Assembly: GCA_964387795.1 (NCBI GenBank)
Contig: CAYLYP010000050.1
Location: 1-23,458 of the forward strand
Length of the DNA stretch: 23,458 bases
Source: CAYLYP01 sp964387795
Lineage (GTDB): Bacteria > Bacteroidota > Bacteroidia > Bacteroidales > UBA7960
Reading direction: 5' to 3'
In this document: positions 1 through 8,946 of the stretch, one piece after another
Numbering within the stretch: the first letter of the stretch is position 1
Layout: every line of letters begins with the position of its first letter
Position numbers and translations under genes: made by a program
The notes under the pieces: generated by a model
What the model was told of the DNA's origin: nothing
Databases searched by the model: none
The model's input: the letters and a program-made list of their open reading frames with translations, nothing else

Positions 1-339
1 TGCCATCGGCTCATAGTATTATTATACAATTTCGCCTTGTCGCCTTGCATATGATGCCTTAAAGACTTTTTCAGCAAATCCTAAATAAAACAATGAAACG
101 AACATGTTTGCGAATGATTCAAAAAAAAGCAGCAAACACAGGGTTGCATCCGACCATTAACAAAAAAGAATTGACGGATAAAAACTGTAAACATGTTCGT
201 TTTATTAAAGAAATTACTTTTTTATCAACAAAAAGAATTATACGATATTTTTTAGCAAACGTACAGTATTGATTATCTATTATTTACAAAAATAATGTTT
301 AGGTTTTTCATAAAAAACACACTTCAATCAAAATGAAAT
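1..339. other. Left-edge non-coding region
   Basis: No gene of convincing length lies here. On the minus strand a frame is open from base 80 to the window edge (about 26 codons, with an ATG at 50-48); it could be the start of a divergent gene outside the window, but the piece is too short to judge. The rest is very AT-rich. Its main structure is the inverted repeat at 96-202, described separately. A candidate promoter for the giant gene follows at 340. Confidence 0.5.
96..202. repeat. 14-bp inverted repeat with AACATGTT cores
   Basis: The arms are 96-109 (AAACGAACATGTTT) and 189-202 (AAACATGTTCGTTT). They are exact reverse complements separated by 79 bases. Each arm contains the self-complementary octamer AACATGTT, so each is also a candidate binding site for a dimeric regulator. 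The similarity extends outward into an AATAAAAC tract if an 8-base interruption is allowed in the left arm. The position, about 140 bases upstream of the candidate promoter of the giant gene, would suit a distal operator or the remnant of an inverted element. Function is inferred. Confidence 0.55.
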
Positions 340-347
340 TAGATTTG
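340..347 (+). promoter_or_regulatory. Candidate Bacteroidota -7 promoter box
   Basis: TAGATTTG matches the Bacteroidota sigma-factor -7 consensus TAnnTTTG exactly. It lies 67 bases before the ATG at 415. No good TTTG -33 box is present at the usual 19-21 base spacing, so this rests on the -7 element only. If real, it argues against the upstream in-frame ATG at 349, which would sit 2 bases after the box. Confidence 0.35.
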
Positions 348-414
348 AATGCAAAATTATCTTAATATTGTAATTGGATTTGCAAAAACAAATATTAAAT
401 CTAATTTTTTAATT

Positions 415-3400
415 ATGAAGAGGAATTACATTTTTAAAAAACTCACGTTCCTATTGGCAGTCCTGCTATTTTCAGGGACGCTTTGGGGACAGAGTACTGC
501 AAATTATACCTTTGCAGTTGCCACAAATGGCTCATTGGAGGATATGAGTGCAGGCACAACAGTTTTGCTAACAACCACATCAGTATCGGGAGATTTTGCC
601 TCACCATTGGCTGATATTGGATTTCCATTTGTGTTTATGGGGACCGAATATACACAGTTCAGTGTGAACTCAAATGGTTTAATGCGCCTTGGCAGCAGTG
701 CAGTCAGCTCGGCATATTCAAATGACCTGACTGCAACCGGGAATATGCCCCATTTAACAGCTTTTTGGGACGACCTAAATAACACCAATACTTTTTCATC
801 AATTGTTCATTATAAAGTAACTGGGGTTACACCAAACAGGATGCTCGTCATTGAATGGAAAGATTTTATTATAAAATTCAGTGCAAATCTTCCTCCTCCA
901 GGATCAACATGGCAGATTGTACTTCATGAAAACGGAAAGATTGAATATCGTTATGGCAGGATGATCAATGAAGGAGCAAACAATGTAAATGCTTCAATAG
1001 GTTTTGCATCAGAAAACCTTGATAATAAATTGCTTTCTGTAACAAATATTCTTACACCAGAAGTATCAACACTCACAGCATCAGTTCAAAACGAGCTTGT
1101 AAACAATAGTGCCTATGGTCCAATCACAGGGCTACATTCAGATGCTGATGGAAGCAGGGTTGTTTATTCATTCACTCCTCCGGCAGGATGTGCAGCACCA
1201 ACATCACTCACTTTCTCAGACATAAACTCTGGCGGAATGACCTTAAATTGGGTTGACAATGCGACTACTGAAACAGCTTATAAAATATTTAAGTCAGATG
1301 ATGGGGTAAATTACAGCGTTATAGCTTCCCTTGATGCGAACACAACATCATATGTTGCTACAGGTTTATATCCCGGAACAACTTATCATTGGCGCGTTGC
1401 AGCAGCTAACGAAGGTTCGGTAAGTGAATTTGTTAGTGGTTCACAGATAACAAACCCTCCGGGAGAAGTTATCTCAATTGCATCCGGTAACTGGAATGAT
1501 GCAGCAACCTGGAGCACCAATGCTGTTCCAACAGCTGTTGACAATGTAACAATAGCTGCAGGGCATACTGTTAAGATAAATGGAGCTGCTTTCTCATACA
1601 ATACTATCGTTAATGGCACTTTGGCATTTGAACCTTTTGAACTTATTACAAATAATTTCAGTGTTGGTTCAACAGGTGTGGTAAACTTAGATGTTGAAGG
1701 AACAGCTGCAAAAATTACCACAACAGGCAACTTCATCAATGATGGAAGCTTTAACTTTTTTGTATCAACAACCCAACTAGGTTCCATTATTTTTACAGGA
1801 CCTGTTTTACAAACTTTAACATGTGGGGCAAGTAGTTTAACTAACCTTGGTAATGTTGTAGTTAACAAACCTTCAATAGAATCCATGGTTGAAATTGTTA
1901 CTGCCGGTACTTTTACAATAAAAAGCGGGGCTACTACAGGCTTCCTTACCCATACAAGCGGAACATTAAAGCTTTCAGGGAATGTAGCAATCACAAATAG
2001 TATTTACACAACTGCTAGCTATAACATCCCAGCCACAGGTGGTCTTTGGATCAATAACCCTAATTTTGTTGTAGCTCCATTAACAGGTTCTCCAACCAAC
2101 AGAGGCTTATTACGCCTTACAGCAGGTACTTATAACGTAGGGACTGCAGCCGGCAATAGCATGGGCGCAAATTCCGGTGCTATATTTACAATTGAAGGTG
2201 GAATACTAAATATTGCAGGAAGGCTTCAAACATCAAGTGCAATTACATTAAACTTCTCTGATGGTGTAATTAATGTTTGTACAGTTGGAAACACTTCCGC
2301 AAGTGCAACATTTGGGTTAACAAGTTCCTCAAATATCCTTAATATCAGCGGAGGAACCATTAATATTTCAAAGAGAAGTGGTGCAGCAACCCCATTAGAC
2401 TATTACGTTTCAGGTTCAAGCATTAACATCACCGGAGGAACATTAAACATTGGCTCAGAAGCCACTGCTGAGAATTTTAATTTTTTCATCAGGGGAGTTG
2501 TCCCTAACCTGTACATTGACAATACCACAAATCCAAAATATGTCTCATTAAGAGGGGAAACAAATGTTTATGGTAATGTCACAATTAATGCAGGAGATAC
2601 CCTTTATTGTCTGGATGCGAATTTCAATGTTATCGGTAATCCGAACCAAATAGGGAATATTATCAATAACGGAGGTATTATCAGCAATTCGGCAACAGGA
2701 CTTAATATGTTTTCTTTTTCAGGATTACATGGCCAACAAACACTTTCAGGAACCGGCACTTTAGGAAACGTTGTTAAACCTTTCGCAGTAGTTACCTTGG
2801 CAAACCCCAATGGAGTAAATATAACTGCCCCTATTACAGCAACCAGGATAAATTTGGTTAATGGAACTTTTACAGGGTCAAACAATATTACCCTTGGTAA
2901 TGGTGGCACATCAGCAACCATGGTTCAAAGAGGTGGTAATTCCGGTTCACTGCCAGGAAATTTTGATGTAGCACCTGTATTCAATCATGGAACGACTTAC
3001 AGCGTTCTTTATTCAACTGCATCCGGTAATTATTCAACCAGCATTGAACTTCCTGCATCAATCTCCGGGGCATTGGCACTATCAACAAACGTTGAAGTAT
3101 CATTGAGTGGGGCAAAATCCGTAAATTCACTTTCTTTAAGTGCAACAAACACCGGTAAACTAATCACTACAGATGCAAACCTGTTAACAGTGACAGGAAC
3201 AGCTTCAACAGATGTAGATATATTAAGCGGGAATACCGGATTTGTAAGTGGGCCACTTGCACTAACACTGCCAGCAGGCATTGCAAGTGATACAACATAT
3301 ACAATGCCTTTGGGCAAATCAGGAAATAATATGATGAGGCTTGTCAATCCTTTGACCAATGAAGGAGGCCCTGTTGTAGTAAAAGCTGAAGTATATGATG

Positions 3401-6400
3401 TTGCTACAGGCGGAACAGCCGGTAATAGTATTCAGGCAGGAAGCCTTGGCAACCGTTACTGGTTTGCAGAAATACTAAGTGGTCAGGCTAATTTTACAAG
3501 TAGCGCTATTGAGGTAACACAGGAAGCACCTGCATTGATACCAGAAAATGCACTCGCAAAATCTGCTACTTTAACAGGTGCATACGACCTTATCACAACC
3601 GAACCTGCAGGAGAAAGTACAATCACTTCTGATCCTTTAATTACTCTTGGTTACTTTGCAATCGGCATCAAGGAATTGCCTCAAACTTATGTTTCATCAA
3701 CTTCTTCTCACCCATCTACAGAGATAGCAATTGAAGGAACCATTGATCAGGTAATACTAAAAGTTGAAGTTGTTGCAACAGGTAATTATAACCCATTACT
3801 TGTTTCAAATATCCAGTTTTCAACAAACGGTACTACCAATGCAGCAGATATCGCAAACGCCAGATTGTATTACACAGGGACAACAGATGAATTTGCAACA
3901 ACAAGCCTTGTTGGAGCAAATATTCCAACTCCTTCAGGTGAATTCAATATTAACCCTAATCAGGTAATGGCAGATGGTATTAACTATTTCTGGTTAGTAT
4001 ATGATATTTCAAACACAGCAACCAACTTAAATGTTATAGATGCAGAAGTGCTTTCAATAACAGTTGGTGGCGAAGTAAAAACACCAACAGTTACTGCACC
4101 TGATGGCAACAGGGTAATCCGCACAAGACTTGCCGGAATTTATACTGTAGGGGTAGGTGGAAACTATACAACCATCACTGCTGCTGTTTCAGATCTTAAC
4201 AATTTAGGCGTTAAAGATCAGACAACTTTATCTTTAATCGATGCAGCTTATGATGTAAATGAAACTTTCCCAATTATTCTTGGCGAAGTAGTAGGCACCA
4301 CCAATGACAACTTCATTCTCATCAAGCCGGCAGAAACAGTTGATGCAGTTATTACAGCCAATAGCGTAAACCCTGTATTCGTTATTTTGGCAGATTATGT
4401 AATGATTGATGGTTCAAACAGTGAAAATGGGACTACCCGTAATCTAAGTTTCATCAATCAGGGAACAGGTTCTTCAAGTGGGGCAATCTTCTCTCAAAAC
4501 AATATGTTTGTATCCATTAGCAACGTGATTTGCCAAACTGGTGCTACTAATGCCTCTTATGGCATCGTTTTCAGTGGAACTAATTACGGTGCAGCATCAA
4601 ATTGCAAGGTGTCAAAAGGATTAATAGGTATCCAGACACAAGGCTTATCAAACAATATCTATATTGTTGGCAACGAGATTGGATCAACAGAAGCTACTGA
4701 AAAAATCCACAGCAATGGTATTGTTATATTAAATTCAACAAACTTCTCAGTTGAAAATAATATAATCAGTGGTGTTTCTTCAGCAACAAGCTCTTCTGGT
4801 ATAGGGATTATTATTTCAGGGACATGTTCTAATGGACTTATCAATGGAAATAAAATCAATGATATCAGAAACACCAGTACCACTGGTTGGGGAGCATCAG
4901 GCATACAGTTGGGATCAACAACAGTTCCTGCAAACATCTTGGTGTCAAATAACCTGATAACAGATGTAGCAGCAAACGGATACTCAGGATGGAGCCCATC
5001 TGACAACGGTTACGGTATGGTTGTAAGTGCAGGTGGTGGATATTCAATCCTCCATAATACTGTTGTATTAAACAACAATCAATCAGGTGCAACCGGAGGT
5101 AATACTGCTGCTATTCTTGTTACATCATCTGTATCAACTCCTGCTTCGCTGAACATAAGAAACAACATCTTTGTAAGCACACAGACCTTGGGCACCAATT
5201 ATGCAATATATAGCGGAGCTACCAATGCTGTTTATGCATCAATTGATAATAACACTTATAATGCTGCAGGTGGTATTGGTTATCTGGGTAGCGTTCAGGC
5301 AACATTAGCTGATTGGCAGATAGCAAGTGGACAGGATGTAAATTCATTGGATCTCTTACCAATATTTACATCAGCAACCAATTTCAGCCCAATGGCTAAT
5401 GCAAACTGTGGTTTTGATAACAAAGGAGCTGCAACAGGTATTTCAGAAGATATTGATGGAAACCCAAGAAGCGAAACAACTCCAGATATAGGAGCTTATG
5501 AATTCGAATCTGTTCCTTTAGCTGCCCCAGTTGCAGAGAACGAAACAGCTTGTTCAAATGCCGTCATTCCTCCTCTAACAGCAACAACTGTTGGTGAAGC
5601 AAAATGGTATAGTGACGAGGCTTTAACTACCCTTGTTTTCACAGGTAACACTTTTGAGACTGGACTTACAGCAGCAGGAACCCATGTTTTCTATGTAACA
5701 GATAACAAAGGAACCTGTGTTAGCCCTGCTACCATGGTATCGCTAACTATTTATGAAGCACCAGGCAATCCTTCTACTCCAAGCGGACCAACAACAGTAA
5801 TATCAATTGAGAATGCCCAGTATACAGTTACAGCTGTTTCAGGAGCAACCTACTATGAATGGACATTGTTACCAGCAAATGCAGGAACAGTTTCAGGATC
5901 CAGCACAACAGGAAGTGTTGTATGGAACCAGGCATACACAGGTAATGCAACAATCAGTGTACAGGCATTTAACAACAATTGCGAAAGTCTTGCTTCTCCA
6001 GCATTGTCAATAACTGTAAACGGACCACTTTTAACCTTGGTTGCAAACCCAGCAGCAGGTGGTAATGTTAGCGGTGGTGGAAACTATGCAGTTGGCGCTA
6101 GTGTTGCTGTATCAACAACAACAAATGCAGGTTATCAATTTGTAAACTGGACAAATGCAAGCGGACAAGTTGTATCAAGCCAAGCTTCATTTAATTTTAC
6201 AATGCCAGCAGCCAATACAACCCTTACAGCTAATTTCAATACAGTTTATACTGTAACATATAGCGTTATAGGCGGAAACGGAAGTCTGGCAGCAACTGTA
6301 AACGGTACAGCAATTAGCTCAGGCAGCAGTGTTGTTGCAGGAAGCGATGTTGTATTTACTGCAACTCCGGCAAACGGTTATAAAGTAAAAGAATGGAAAG

Positions 6401-6975
6401 CCAATGGCACAGTAGTATCTGGTAACACTTCAAACAATTATACAGTTGAAGATATTGCAGCCAATACTACAGTAAACGTTGAATTTGAACTGATTACCTA
6501 CACCCTTACTTTCATTGTAAAAGCTACAGATAATACCCTTCTTGAAGGAGCATCAATAAACATCAATAGTGAAACCATTGTAACCAATGCAAGTGGTGAA
6601 GCGACAATTGATCTTGCTCCCGGGACTTACGATTATACTGTAACTCTACAAGATTATCTAGATGTTACCGAATCTGTAACAATCACTAATGCCAATGTAA
6701 CAGAAAATGTTGAAATGTCACATGTAGGCATTGTAGAAGGTGATTTTGCACAATTCTCAGTTTACCCCAATCCATTCAGCAATGAAATCACCATCAGCAA
6801 TCCACAGATTGTTAAGAGTGTAAGTATTTCAGCTATTAATGGACAGGTTTTAAGTATTATTGAAACCGAAGGTAAAGCAAGCATCAATACAGAAAACCTT
6901 CCTGTTGGAATGTATCTGATTACATTTGAAAGCCATAATGGAGAACGTTTTATCTCAAAGATGGTTAAAAATTAG
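415..6975 (+). CDS. Giant mosaic T9SS type A surface protein
   Basis: This encodes a 2186-residue secreted protein, probably an adhesin or surface-anchored protein. The start at 415 is chosen over the in-frame ATG at 349 because it gives a clean signal peptide (basic MKRNYIFKK, then a hydrophobic core ending near LWGQ) and lies downstream of the candidate promoter. Domains, by approximate residue: an N-terminal beta-sandwich (25-250); fibronectin type III (259-345); a Gly/Thr/Asn-rich beta-strand region opening with an SGNWNDAATWS motif (354-1080); a domain resembling the N-terminal domain of BNR-repeat neuraminidases (about 1090-1235); a right-handed beta-helix ending in DIGAYEF (1240-1697); an Ig-like domain (1703-1780); a PKD-like domain (1782-1870); two InlB B-repeat-like modules (1873-2025); a carboxypeptidase-regulatory-like module (2028-2104); and a T9SS type A sorting domain with YPNPF at 2117-2121. 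No catalytic motif was recognised. Domain names come from remembered family patterns, not a search; the secretion route is firm, the binding role is inferred. Confidence 0.92.
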   Translation: MKRNYIFKKLTFLLAVLLFSGTLWGQSTANYTFAVATNGSLEDMSAGTTVLLTTTSVSGDFASPLADIGFPFVFMGTEYTQFSVNSNGLMRLGSSAVSSAYSNDLTATGNMPHLTAFWDDLNNTNTFSSIVHYKVTGVTPNRMLVIEWKDFIIKFSANLPPPGSTWQIVLHENGKIEYRYGRMINEGANNVNASIGFASENLDNKLLSVTNILTPEVSTLTASVQNELVNNSAYGPITGLHSDADGSRVVYSFTPPAGCAAPTSLTFSDINSGGMTLNWVDNATTETAYKIFKSDDGVNYSVIASLDANTTSYVATGLYPGTTYHWRVAAANEGSVSEFVSGSQITNPPGEVISIASGNWNDAATWSTNAVPTAVDNVTIAAGHTVKINGAAFSYNTIVNGTLAFEPFELITNNFSVGSTGVVNLDVEGTAAKITTTGNFINDGSFNFFVSTTQLGSIIFTGPVLQTLTCGASSLTNLGNVVVNKPSIESMVEIVTAGTFTIKSGATTGFLTHTSGTLKLSGNVAITNSIYTTASYNIPATGGLWINNPNFVVAPLTGSPTNRGLLRLTAGTYNVGTAAGNSMGANSGAIFTIEGGILNIAGRLQTSSAITLNFSDGVINVCTVGNTSASATFGLTSSSNILNISGGTINISKRSGAATPLDYYVSGSSINITGGTLNIGSEATAENFNFFIRGVVPNLYIDNTTNPKYVSLRGETNVYGNVTINAGDTLYCLDANFNVIGNPNQIGNIINNGGIISNSATGLNMFSFSGLHGQQTLSGTGTLGNVVKPFAVVTLANPNGVNITAPITATRINLVNGTFTGSNNITLGNGGTSATMVQRGGNSGSLPGNFDVAPVFNHGTTYSVLYSTASGNYSTSIELPASISGALALSTNVEVSLSGAKSVNSLSLSATNTGKLITTDANLLTVTGTASTDVDILSGNTGFVSGPLALTLPAGIASDTTYTMPLGKSGNNMMRLVNPLTNEGGPVVVKAEVYDVATGGTAGNSIQAGSLGNRYWFAEILSGQANFTSSAIEVTQEAPALIPENALAKSATLTGAYDLITTEPAGESTITSDPLITLGYFAIGIKELPQTYVSSTSSHPSTEIAIEGTIDQVILKVEVVATGNYNPLLVSNIQFSTNGTTNAADIANARLYYTGTTDEFATTSLVGANIPTPSGEFNINPNQVMADGINYFWLVYDISNTATNLNVIDAEVLSITVGGEVKTPTVTAPDGNRVIRTRLAGIYTVGVGGNYTTITAAVSDLNNLGVKDQTTLSLIDAAYDVNETFPIILGEVVGTTNDNFILIKPAETVDAVITANSVNPVFVILADYVMIDGSNSENGTTRNLSFINQGTGSSSGAIFSQNNMFVSISNVICQTGATNASYGIVFSGTNYGAASNCKVSKGLIGIQTQGLSNNIYIVGNEIGSTEATEKIHSNGIVILNSTNFSVENNIISGVSSATSSSGIGIIISGTCSNGLINGNKINDIRNTSTTGWGASGIQLGSTTVPANILVSNNLITDVAANGYSGWSPSDNGYGMVVSAGGGYSILHNTVVLNNNQSGATGGNTAAILVTSSVSTPASLNIRNNIFVSTQTLGTNYAIYSGATNAVYASIDNNTYNAAGGIGYLGSVQATLADWQIASGQDVNSLDLLPIFTSATNFSPMANANCGFDNKGAATGISEDIDGNPRSETTPDIGAYEFESVPLAAPVAENETACSNAVIPPLTATTVGEAKWYSDEALTTLVFTGNTFETGLTAAGTHVFYVTDNKGTCVSPATMVSLTIYEAPGNPSTPSGPTTVISIENAQYTVTAVSGATYYEWTLLPANAGTVSGSSTTGSVVWNQAYTGNATISVQAFNNNCESLASPALSITVNGPLLTLVANPAAGGNVSGGGNYAVGASVAVSTTTNAGYQFVNWTNASGQVVSSQASFNFTMPAANTTLTANFNTVYTVTYSVIGGNGSLAATVNGTAISSGSSVVAGSDVVFTATPANGYKVKEWKANGTVVSGNTSNNYTVEDIAANTTVNVEFELITYTLTFIVKATDNTLLEGASININSETIVTNASGEATIDLAPGTYDYTVTLQDYLDVTESVTITNANVTENVEMSHVGIVEGDFAQFSVYPNPFSNEITISNPQIVKSVSISAINGQVLSIIETEGKASINTENLPVGMYLITFESHNGERFISKMVKN

Positions 6976-6994
6976 TTTTTGTGAATATGTATTT

Positions 6995-7022
6995 AAAAGC
7001 CCCGGGTATCCGGGGCTTTTTT
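6995..7022 (+). terminator. Intrinsic terminator after the giant gene
   Basis: An 11-bp stem (AAAAGCCCCGG, 6995-7005) pairs with CCGGGGCTTTT (7010-7020) across a GTAT loop and runs into six Ts. It starts 19 bases after the stop codon and separates the giant gene from the acyl-CoA synthetase. Confidence 0.93.
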
Positions 7023-7061
7023 ACATAAATGAAGATTAATAAACAAAGCTGGAATGCTTTT

Positions 7062-7093
7062 TTTGATTTAATTCAAAGTTTTTTTAATCTTTG
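7062..7093 (+). promoter_or_regulatory. Candidate promoter of acyl-CoA synthetase gene
   Basis: TTTG (7062-7065), a 20-base spacer, then AATCTTTG (7086-7093). This is one mismatch from the Bacteroidota consensus TTTG-N19-21-TAnnTTTG. It ends 37 bases before the ATG at 7131. It lies inside the longer open frame that begins at 7029, so it helps decide the start codon of the gene. Confidence 0.4.
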
Positions 7094-7130
7094 TGGACTA
7101 AAAAGGTATTATTTACAAAAAAACACAGTC

Positions 7131-8792
7131 ATGTCAAAAGACAACCTAGTTGAATTTATTGAGAACAGTATCAAAAAAAACTGGATATATAATTCGTTAA
7201 GCGACTATCGTGGAGAAACACTTTCCTTTGAAAAAGTAGCAGATCGCATTATAAAACTCCATATTGTTTTTGAAGAAGGAGGAATAAAAGAGGGTGAAAA
7301 AATAGCATTAGTTGGAAAGAATTCAGCAAATTGGGCAATAACATATTTAGCAATTATAAGCTACGGAGCAGTTGTTGTTCCAATATTACCAGACTTCAAG
7401 CCATCCGATATCCATCACATCACCAATCATTCTGATTCAACAATCATGTTTTGCTCAAACAGTATCTTTGAATCTCTTGAGGAATCACGAATGCCAATGC
7501 TCAGGGCTGTTTTTTCGCTCAATGATTTCAGCCTAATCTCACAAAAAGTAGATAAGAAGATACAAAAGGCAAAAGGGAAGGTGAACACATTGTTAAACAA
7601 TCTGTATCCCAAAGGGATATCTCCCCAGACAATCAAGTTCAAGCATATTTCAAATCAAAAACTTGCTGTAATAAGTTATACATCAGGAACAACAGGCTTT
7701 ACAAAAGGAGTAATGATTTCACATTTAAGCCTGTTATCCAATGTTGTATATGCAAATAAAAATATGCCACTTGAGTCAGGTGATTCGATTGTTTCTTTTC
7801 TGCCACTTGCTCATGCGTATGGTTGTGCATTTGAGTTTCTTTGGCCATTTACATTAGGTTGTCATATCACTTTTCTCACCAAAACACCATCACCACAGGT
7901 AATTTTGGAAGCATTTAAACAAGTAAGGCCACGTCTGGTACTGGCTGTTCCATTAATTATGGAAAAAATTTACAAGAAACAGATCCTTCCTGTCTTATCA
8001 AAAGCAGGTATTAAGGTAATGACAAAAGTGCCAATCATTCAGGATATCTTGTTTTCAAAAATAAAAAATAAGCTCATTGATTCATTTGGGGGTAATTTTC
8101 ATGAGGTAGTAATAGGAGGGGCTGCTTTAAATGCTGAAGTAGAAACATTTTTGAGGAGGATACAGTTTCCCTTTTCGATTGGATATGGGATGACAGAATG
8201 TGGCCCATTAATAAGCTACGCCAACTGGGATAAGACAAGGCATGGGTCAGCAGGACGGATTGTTGACAAGCTAGAAATAAGAATAGATTCTTCTGATCCA
8301 TATACGGAAGTTGGAGAAATCCTTGTAAGAGGGGATCATGTTATGAACGGCTATTATAAAAATGAACAGGCCACCAATGAGGCCATAGACCAGAGCGGTT
8401 GGTTACATACAGGTGACCTTGGCCTGATAGACAAGGAAAACTTTGTTTATATAAGAGGTCGTTGTAAGACAATGGTATTGGGACCATCAGGTCAAAATAT
8501 TTATCCTGAAGAGATAGAAGCCAAGTTAAATAACCTTGAATATGTCCTGGAATCGTTGGTACTCGAAAAAGACAACAAACTAATTGCTTTGATTTATCCG
8601 GATCATGAAAGTGCAGATAAAAATAAAATCACAGGGGATCAGCTATTAGAAATCATGGAAAACCATAAGAAAAACCTCAACAATGAACTTCCCGCATACA
8701 TGAAGTTAGCTGGTATAAAGATTTATCCCGAAGAATTTGAAAAGACACCAAAGAAAAGCATCAAGCGTTTCTTATATACCTTAGATGAATAA
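7131..8792 (+). CDS. Long-chain fatty acid CoA ligase (AMP-forming)
   Basis: A 553-residue adenylate-forming enzyme that activates a fatty acid with ATP and joins it to CoA; the family feeds fatty acids into degradation or lipid synthesis, in the cytoplasm or at the inner face of the membrane. Visible motifs, numbered from the chosen start: ATP-binding loop YTSGTTGFTKG at 183-193; YGMTE at 352-356; adenylate-binding GWLHTGDLG at 423-431; the hinge region GRCKTM near 443 followed by GQNIYPEEIE; and the C-terminal catalytic lysine region TPKKSIKR at 539-546. The frame is open back to 7029, but those 34 extra residues precede the family's normal N-terminus and overlap a candidate promoter, so 7131 is preferred. 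The loop carries Thr where Pro is usual (xPKG). It is transcribed alone between two terminators. Chain-length specificity cannot be read from the sequence. Confidence 0.93.
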   Translation: MSKDNLVEFIENSIKKNWIYNSLSDYRGETLSFEKVADRIIKLHIVFEEGGIKEGEKIALVGKNSANWAITYLAIISYGAVVVPILPDFKPSDIHHITNHSDSTIMFCSNSIFESLEESRMPMLRAVFSLNDFSLISQKVDKKIQKAKGKVNTLLNNLYPKGISPQTIKFKHISNQKLAVISYTSGTTGFTKGVMISHLSLLSNVVYANKNMPLESGDSIVSFLPLAHAYGCAFEFLWPFTLGCHITFLTKTPSPQVILEAFKQVRPRLVLAVPLIMEKIYKKQILPVLSKAGIKVMTKVPIIQDILFSKIKNKLIDSFGGNFHEVVIGGAALNAEVETFLRRIQFPFSIGYGMTECGPLISYANWDKTRHGSAGRIVDKLEIRIDSSDPYTEVGEILVRGDHVMNGYYKNEQATNEAIDQSGWLHTGDLGLIDKENFVYIRGRCKTMVLGPSGQNIYPEEIEAKLNNLEYVLESLVLEKDNKLIALIYPDHESADKNKITGDQLLEIMENHKKNLNNELPAYMKLAGIKIYPEEFEKTPKKSIKRFLYTLDE

Positions 8793-8813
8793 ACTACTAT
8801 AAAGAAATCAATC

Positions 8814-8850
8814 AATAGTCCTGCAAATTTATATTAGCAGGACTATTTAA
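8814..8850. terminator. Hairpin between convergent genes
   Basis: AATAGTCCTGC (8814-8824) pairs perfectly over 11 bp with GCAGGACTATT (8837-8847) across a 12-base AT-rich loop. It starts 22 bases after the acyl-CoA synthetase stop and is followed by TAAAATATT, a weak U-tract. It lies between two genes that converge, so it could stop transcription from either side. Confidence 0.7.
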
Positions 8851-8946
8851 AATATTGTCCGATTTATCTCAAAGGATATCTGGTTTCCGCTTCAAACATA
8901 TTATCAGGATATTAATTCAATATTTCGAACTGAATTAAACCAAATT

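Noticed and set aside
1386..1994. 202-codon minus-strand frame inside the giant gene
   Set aside because: It is antisense to repetitive Thr/Gly/Ala-rich coding sequence, which commonly leaves long empty frames on the other strand; it has no start context or family match.
4140..5505. Pectate lyase activity in the giant protein's beta-helix
   Set aside because: The repeat pattern fits a parallel beta-helix, but I could not see a credible catalytic Asp/Arg cluster, so only the fold is claimed.
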